Source: Ensifer sp. LC163 (lineage in GTDB: Bacteria; Pseudomonadota; Alphaproteobacteria; Rhizobiales; Rhizobiaceae). Taken from it: a stretch of 64,000 bases of DNA. This document shows positions 61,720-64,000 of this stretch, piece by piece. The stretch lies in contig NZ_MBSS01000005.1 of the NCBI RefSeq assembly GCF_001695855.1, forward strand, positions 62,001 through 126,000, in the 5' to 3' direction. Made by a program: the position numbers and the translations under genes. The notes under the pieces are model-generated. The model saw only the letters and a list, made by a program, of their open reading frames with translations. It ran no database searches and was not told where the DNA came from. Within the stretch, counting starts at the first letter, position 1, and each line of letters opens with the position of its first letter.

Positions 61720-62154
61720 ATGCAGGACATCGACGCGATCGACCGGACGATCCTGAGCATCCTGTCGCGGGAAGCGCGCATCCCGATGAAGTCGCTGGCG
61801 GGCCGGATCGGGCTTTCCAGAAGTGCGACGACGGAGCGTGTCACCCGTCTGGAAAAGGCGGGCATCATCCGCGGCTACCGCGCCGATATCGGCCAGCTTG
61901 AAGAGGGGCAGATCCAGGCTTTCCTGCTCGTCACTTTGCAGCGCACGCCATCGATCGGCGTGCTCGATCGGCTCGCCGGCTTCTCGTCAGTACGCAAGGT
62001 TTCGTCCGTCAGCGGCCAGCTCGATCTGGTCGTCGAGGTCGAGGTCGGTTCCATCAACGCGTTGAACGAACTGCGCAACGAGGTGGCGACCATGGACAAT
62101 GTCGAGGACCTGACGACGTCGATCGTGCTCAGGCGGGATATCGAAAGAAGCTGA
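61720..62154 (+). CDS. Lrp/AsnC family transcriptional regulator
   Basis: 144-residue regulator with N-terminal HTH (IDRTILSILSREARIPMKSL, LSRSATTERVTRLEKAGIIRG) and C-terminal RAM ligand domain (QAFLLVTLQRTPSIGVLDRL, VSGQLDLVVEVEVGSINALN). GGAGG at 61707. Divergent from the fusion gene, so it probably controls it in response to an amino acid. Confidence 0.9.
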   Translation: MQDIDAIDRTILSILSREARIPMKSLAGRIGLSRSATTERVTRLEKAGIIRGYRADIGQLEEGQIQAFLLVTLQRTPSIGVLDRLAGFSSVRKVSSVSGQLDLVVEVEVGSINALNELRNEVATMDNVEDLTTSIVLRRDIERS

Positions 62155-62187
62155 GGTTCTGGGGCTTTCCGTCTTAGGCGGCGTTAT

Positions 62188-62258
62188 CGAAAGCTCCCTG
62201 TTTGTTTTTACGCATATCCTGACGGAAAACCGCTACGCACTTTTCCTGGAAAAGCTTA
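62188..62258 (-). repeat. Palindromic repeat family A, copy 5 (inverted)
   Basis: Minus-strand reading AGCTTTTCCAGGAAAAGTG, then GTAGCGGTTTTCCGTCAGGA and TGCGTAAAAACAAA: nearly the same as copy 1 at 8143. Confidence 0.8.
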
Positions 62259-62263
62259 GCGCC

Positions 62264-63202
62264 TCAGCCTTCGCTCAGCATCTCCGCCTCACCAGCGAAG
62301 CGTTCGACCAGAGTGCGGCGCATGCGGCCGATGTCGCGCATCGGCGGCTCGCCGAAGTGGCGGGCGTATTCGCGGCTGAACTGCGACTGGCTCTCGTAAC
62401 CGACCTGATGGCCGGCATCTCCGGCATCGAGGCGTTCTTCCAGCATCAGGCGCCGCGCCTCCTGCAGCCGCAGTTGCTTCTGGTACTGCAACGGGCTCAT
62501 CGCGGTGATCGCCTTGAAATGGTGGTGCAGCGACGAAACGCTCATGCTGACGCGGCTTGCGAGGTCATCGATGCGCAGTGGCCGGGAATAGTGCTCCTTC
62601 AGCCAGGCGACGGCGCGACCGACCTGATGCGGTTGGCTGTCGGCGGTCGCCATCTGTCGCAGGCGATGGCCATGCGGGCCGGTCAGCAGGCGGTAAAGGA
62701 TCTCCTGTTCGATCAGCGGCAGGAGCGCCGGAATGTCGTCGGGCCGGTCGAGCAGGCGCAGCAGCTGGAGCGCGGCGTCTTCGAGATCGGCGGTGATCTT
62801 GCTGACTGTCATGCCGCGCGCCGTTGCGGCAGGCGCCGGCAGTTGCGGTAGCGAGGCGACCAGCGCCTGGATCTTGCCGCGGTCTAGCGTGAAGGCCATG
62901 CTGAGATAGGGTTCTTGCGCCGAGGCCTGACAGACCTGGGAGAGAACGGGGAGATCGATCGACGTCAACAGATAGTCGGATGCGCCGTAGATCAGCGTTT
63001 CCTCGCCGAGGATCACGCGCTTGGCGCCCTGCACGATGATCGCCAGGCTTGGCCTGTAGGCAGAACAGTTGACCGGGGCGTCGCCGCCATGACGATGGAG
63101 TGTCAGACCGGAAATGCCGGTCATGTGGTCGCCGTCCGTTTCGGCGAACCGGGCAATGACGTCGATCATCTCGGGGCGGGAGGTCTGTCGCGTGGCTGTC
63201 AT
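62264..63202 (-). CDS. AraC family transcriptional regulator (AraC_N type)
   Basis: 312-residue regulator with an N-terminal AraC_N domain (YRPSLAIIVQGAKRVILGEE, YLLTSIDLPVLSQV) and C-terminal double helix-turn-helix (RIDDLASRVSMSVSSLHHHF, SPLQYQKQLRLQEARRLML). Regulators of this subtype often sit divergent from and control an oxidoreductase, as with the alcohol dehydrogenase here. Confidence 0.9.
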   Translation of the reverse strand: MTATRQTSRPEMIDVIARFAETDGDHMTGISGLTLHRHGGDAPVNCSAYRPSLAIIVQGAKRVILGEETLIYGASDYLLTSIDLPVLSQVCQASAQEPYLSMAFTLDRGKIQALVASLPQLPAPAATARGMTVSKITADLEDAALQLLRLLDRPDDIPALLPLIEQEILYRLLTGPHGHRLRQMATADSQPHQVGRAVAWLKEHYSRPLRIDDLASRVSMSVSSLHHHFKAITAMSPLQYQKQLRLQEARRLMLEERLDAGDAGHQVGYESQSQFSREYARHFGEPPMRDIGRMRRTLVERFAGEAEMLSEG

Positions 63203-63419
63203 AATCTTCTGTCTTTCCAGCGGCTTAGCATTGTCTGAGGCGATGCTCAGATAGGGCCTCGGCGTGCCAACTCCAGGACGTCTATCTCAATCTTGCAGGA
63301 TCGTGCAAAAACTTTGCAGGATCGCTCTAACGCTTTGCGGTCGGCGCACCCATAGTCCTTGCTGCGATCTGCCGGGAACGCTCCGGCTTTTCGCATCTCC
63401 CAAAATGAAGGACAGACTG

Positions 63420-64000
63420 ATGGCCATTGCAAGAGGATATGCGGCGACCGATGCGTCGAAACCGCTTACGCCCTTCACCTTCGAACGTCGCGAGCCGCGC
63501 GACGACGACGTGGTGATCGACATCAAATATTGCGGCGTCTGCCACTCCGACATTCACCAGGCACGCAACGAATGGGGCAACTCGGTCTTCCCGATGGTCC
63601 CTGGCCACGAAATCGTCGGCATCGTCACCGCCGTCGGCTCCAAAGTCACCAAGTTTAGGGTGGGCGACCGCGCCGGCGTCGGCTGCTTCGTCGATTCCTG
63701 CACCACCTGCGCGACGCGCGACATCGACCTGGAACATTACCTGCCGGGTCTGGTGGTGACGTATAACGGCGTCGAGGCGGACGGCAAGACCGCGACGCAG
63801 GGCGGATACTCCGACAGCATCGTCGTGAGGGAAGGCTACGTGCTGTCGATTCCGGAAAACCTGCCGCTGGATGCGGCAGCACCGCTGCTGTGCGCCGGCA
63901 TCACGCTCTATTCGCCGCTTCGCCACTGGAAGGCCGGTCCCGGCAAGAAGGTCGCGATCGTCGGCATGGGCGGCCTCGGCCACATGGGCGTGAAGATTGC
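63420..64000 (+). CDS. Zinc-type alcohol dehydrogenase, AdhA/YahK-like (3' end cut by window)
   Basis: NAD(P)-dependent medium-chain alcohol dehydrogenase. Visible are the catalytic-zinc segment [17 protein letters not shown] and the start of the Rossmann fold [13 protein letters not shown]. The lobe that binds structural zinc shows only two of the usual four cysteines ([18 protein letters not shown]). Start 63420 chosen since AAGGA lies seven bases upstream; an ATG at 63405 would contain it. The frame is still open at the end of the window. Confidence 0.88.
   Translation, partial: MAIARGYAATDASKPLTPFTFERREPRDDDVVIDIKYCGVCHSDIHQARNEWGNSVFPMVPGHEIVGIVTAVGSKVTKFRVGDRAGVGCFVDSCTTCATRDIDLEHYLPGLVVTYNGVEADGKTATQGGYSDSIVVREGYVLSIPENLPLDAAAPLLCAGITLYSPLRHWKAGPGKKVAIVGMGGLGHMGVKI

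Overview
The window reads as a chromosomal segment of a Rhizobiaceae alphaproteobacterium, most like Ensifer/Sinorhizobium. Evidence: GC-rich codon usage, near-complete protein identities that I recognise from Sinorhizobium (Pal, FtsH, SerA, PurA, RpoH, CtrA, ChpT, SciP, HutXWV/HutH2), CtrA-type TTAA-N7-TTAA sites, CcrM-type GANTC clusters, and several copies of two short palindromic repeat families of the rhizobial kind. I could not run database searches, so species is not assigned.

Region 1 (1-8144): the cell-envelope core operon end tolB-pal-cpoB, then tilS, ftsH (preceded by a good RpoH-type heat-shock promoter) and glmM. Region 2 (8370-10340): two tandem Omp25-like outer-membrane proteins, each preceded by a TTAA-N7-TTAA CtrA box. 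Region 3 (10440-13360): serC-serA serine biosynthesis, led by a hairpin leader that fits the alphaproteobacterial serC RNA motif. Region 4 (13640-24850): an acetyltransferase, a chemoreceptor 3' remnant, a DMT permease, purA, a large unknown Ala/Glu/Pro-rich membrane protein, rpoH with what looks like its own RpoH promoter, rluD, a SpoU methyltransferase, a coiled-coil membrane protein and EipA. Region 5 (25120-30640): a cell-cycle cluster: chpT, a small response regulator, ctrA with four GANTC sites upstream, fliJ, sciP, plus a LuxR regulator. Region 6 (31020-34280): mnmA and tRNA-Met, followed by a lower-GC two-gene insertion (TcmP plus a three-cysteine phage Gp37/Gp68-type protein).

Region 7 (36810-44040): a histidine utilisation and uptake operon, hutF-hutX-hutW-hutV-hutH2-hutD, divergent from its GntR/UTRA regulator hutC. 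The HutH paralogue lacks precisely the Ala-Ser-Gly triad that makes the MIO prosthetic group. Region 8 (44100-62160): a catabolic island. It holds two giant kinase / M23-like / class-III PLP enzyme fusions, a glutamine-synthetase-like ligase, an isochorismatase-like hydrolase, an N-formylglutamate-amidohydrolase-like enzyme, a further class-III aminotransferase, an RpiR regulator, a branched-chain-type ABC transporter with a fused permease-ATPase, an orphan polar amino-acid binding protein and an Lrp regulator. I infer uptake and breakdown of an amino or amino-alcohol compound by kinase plus phospho-lyase chemistry and by gamma-glutamylation; the substrate is unknown. This is the most likely place for an undescribed system. 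Region 9 (62260-64000): an AraC regulator and the start of a zinc alcohol dehydrogenase cut by the window end.
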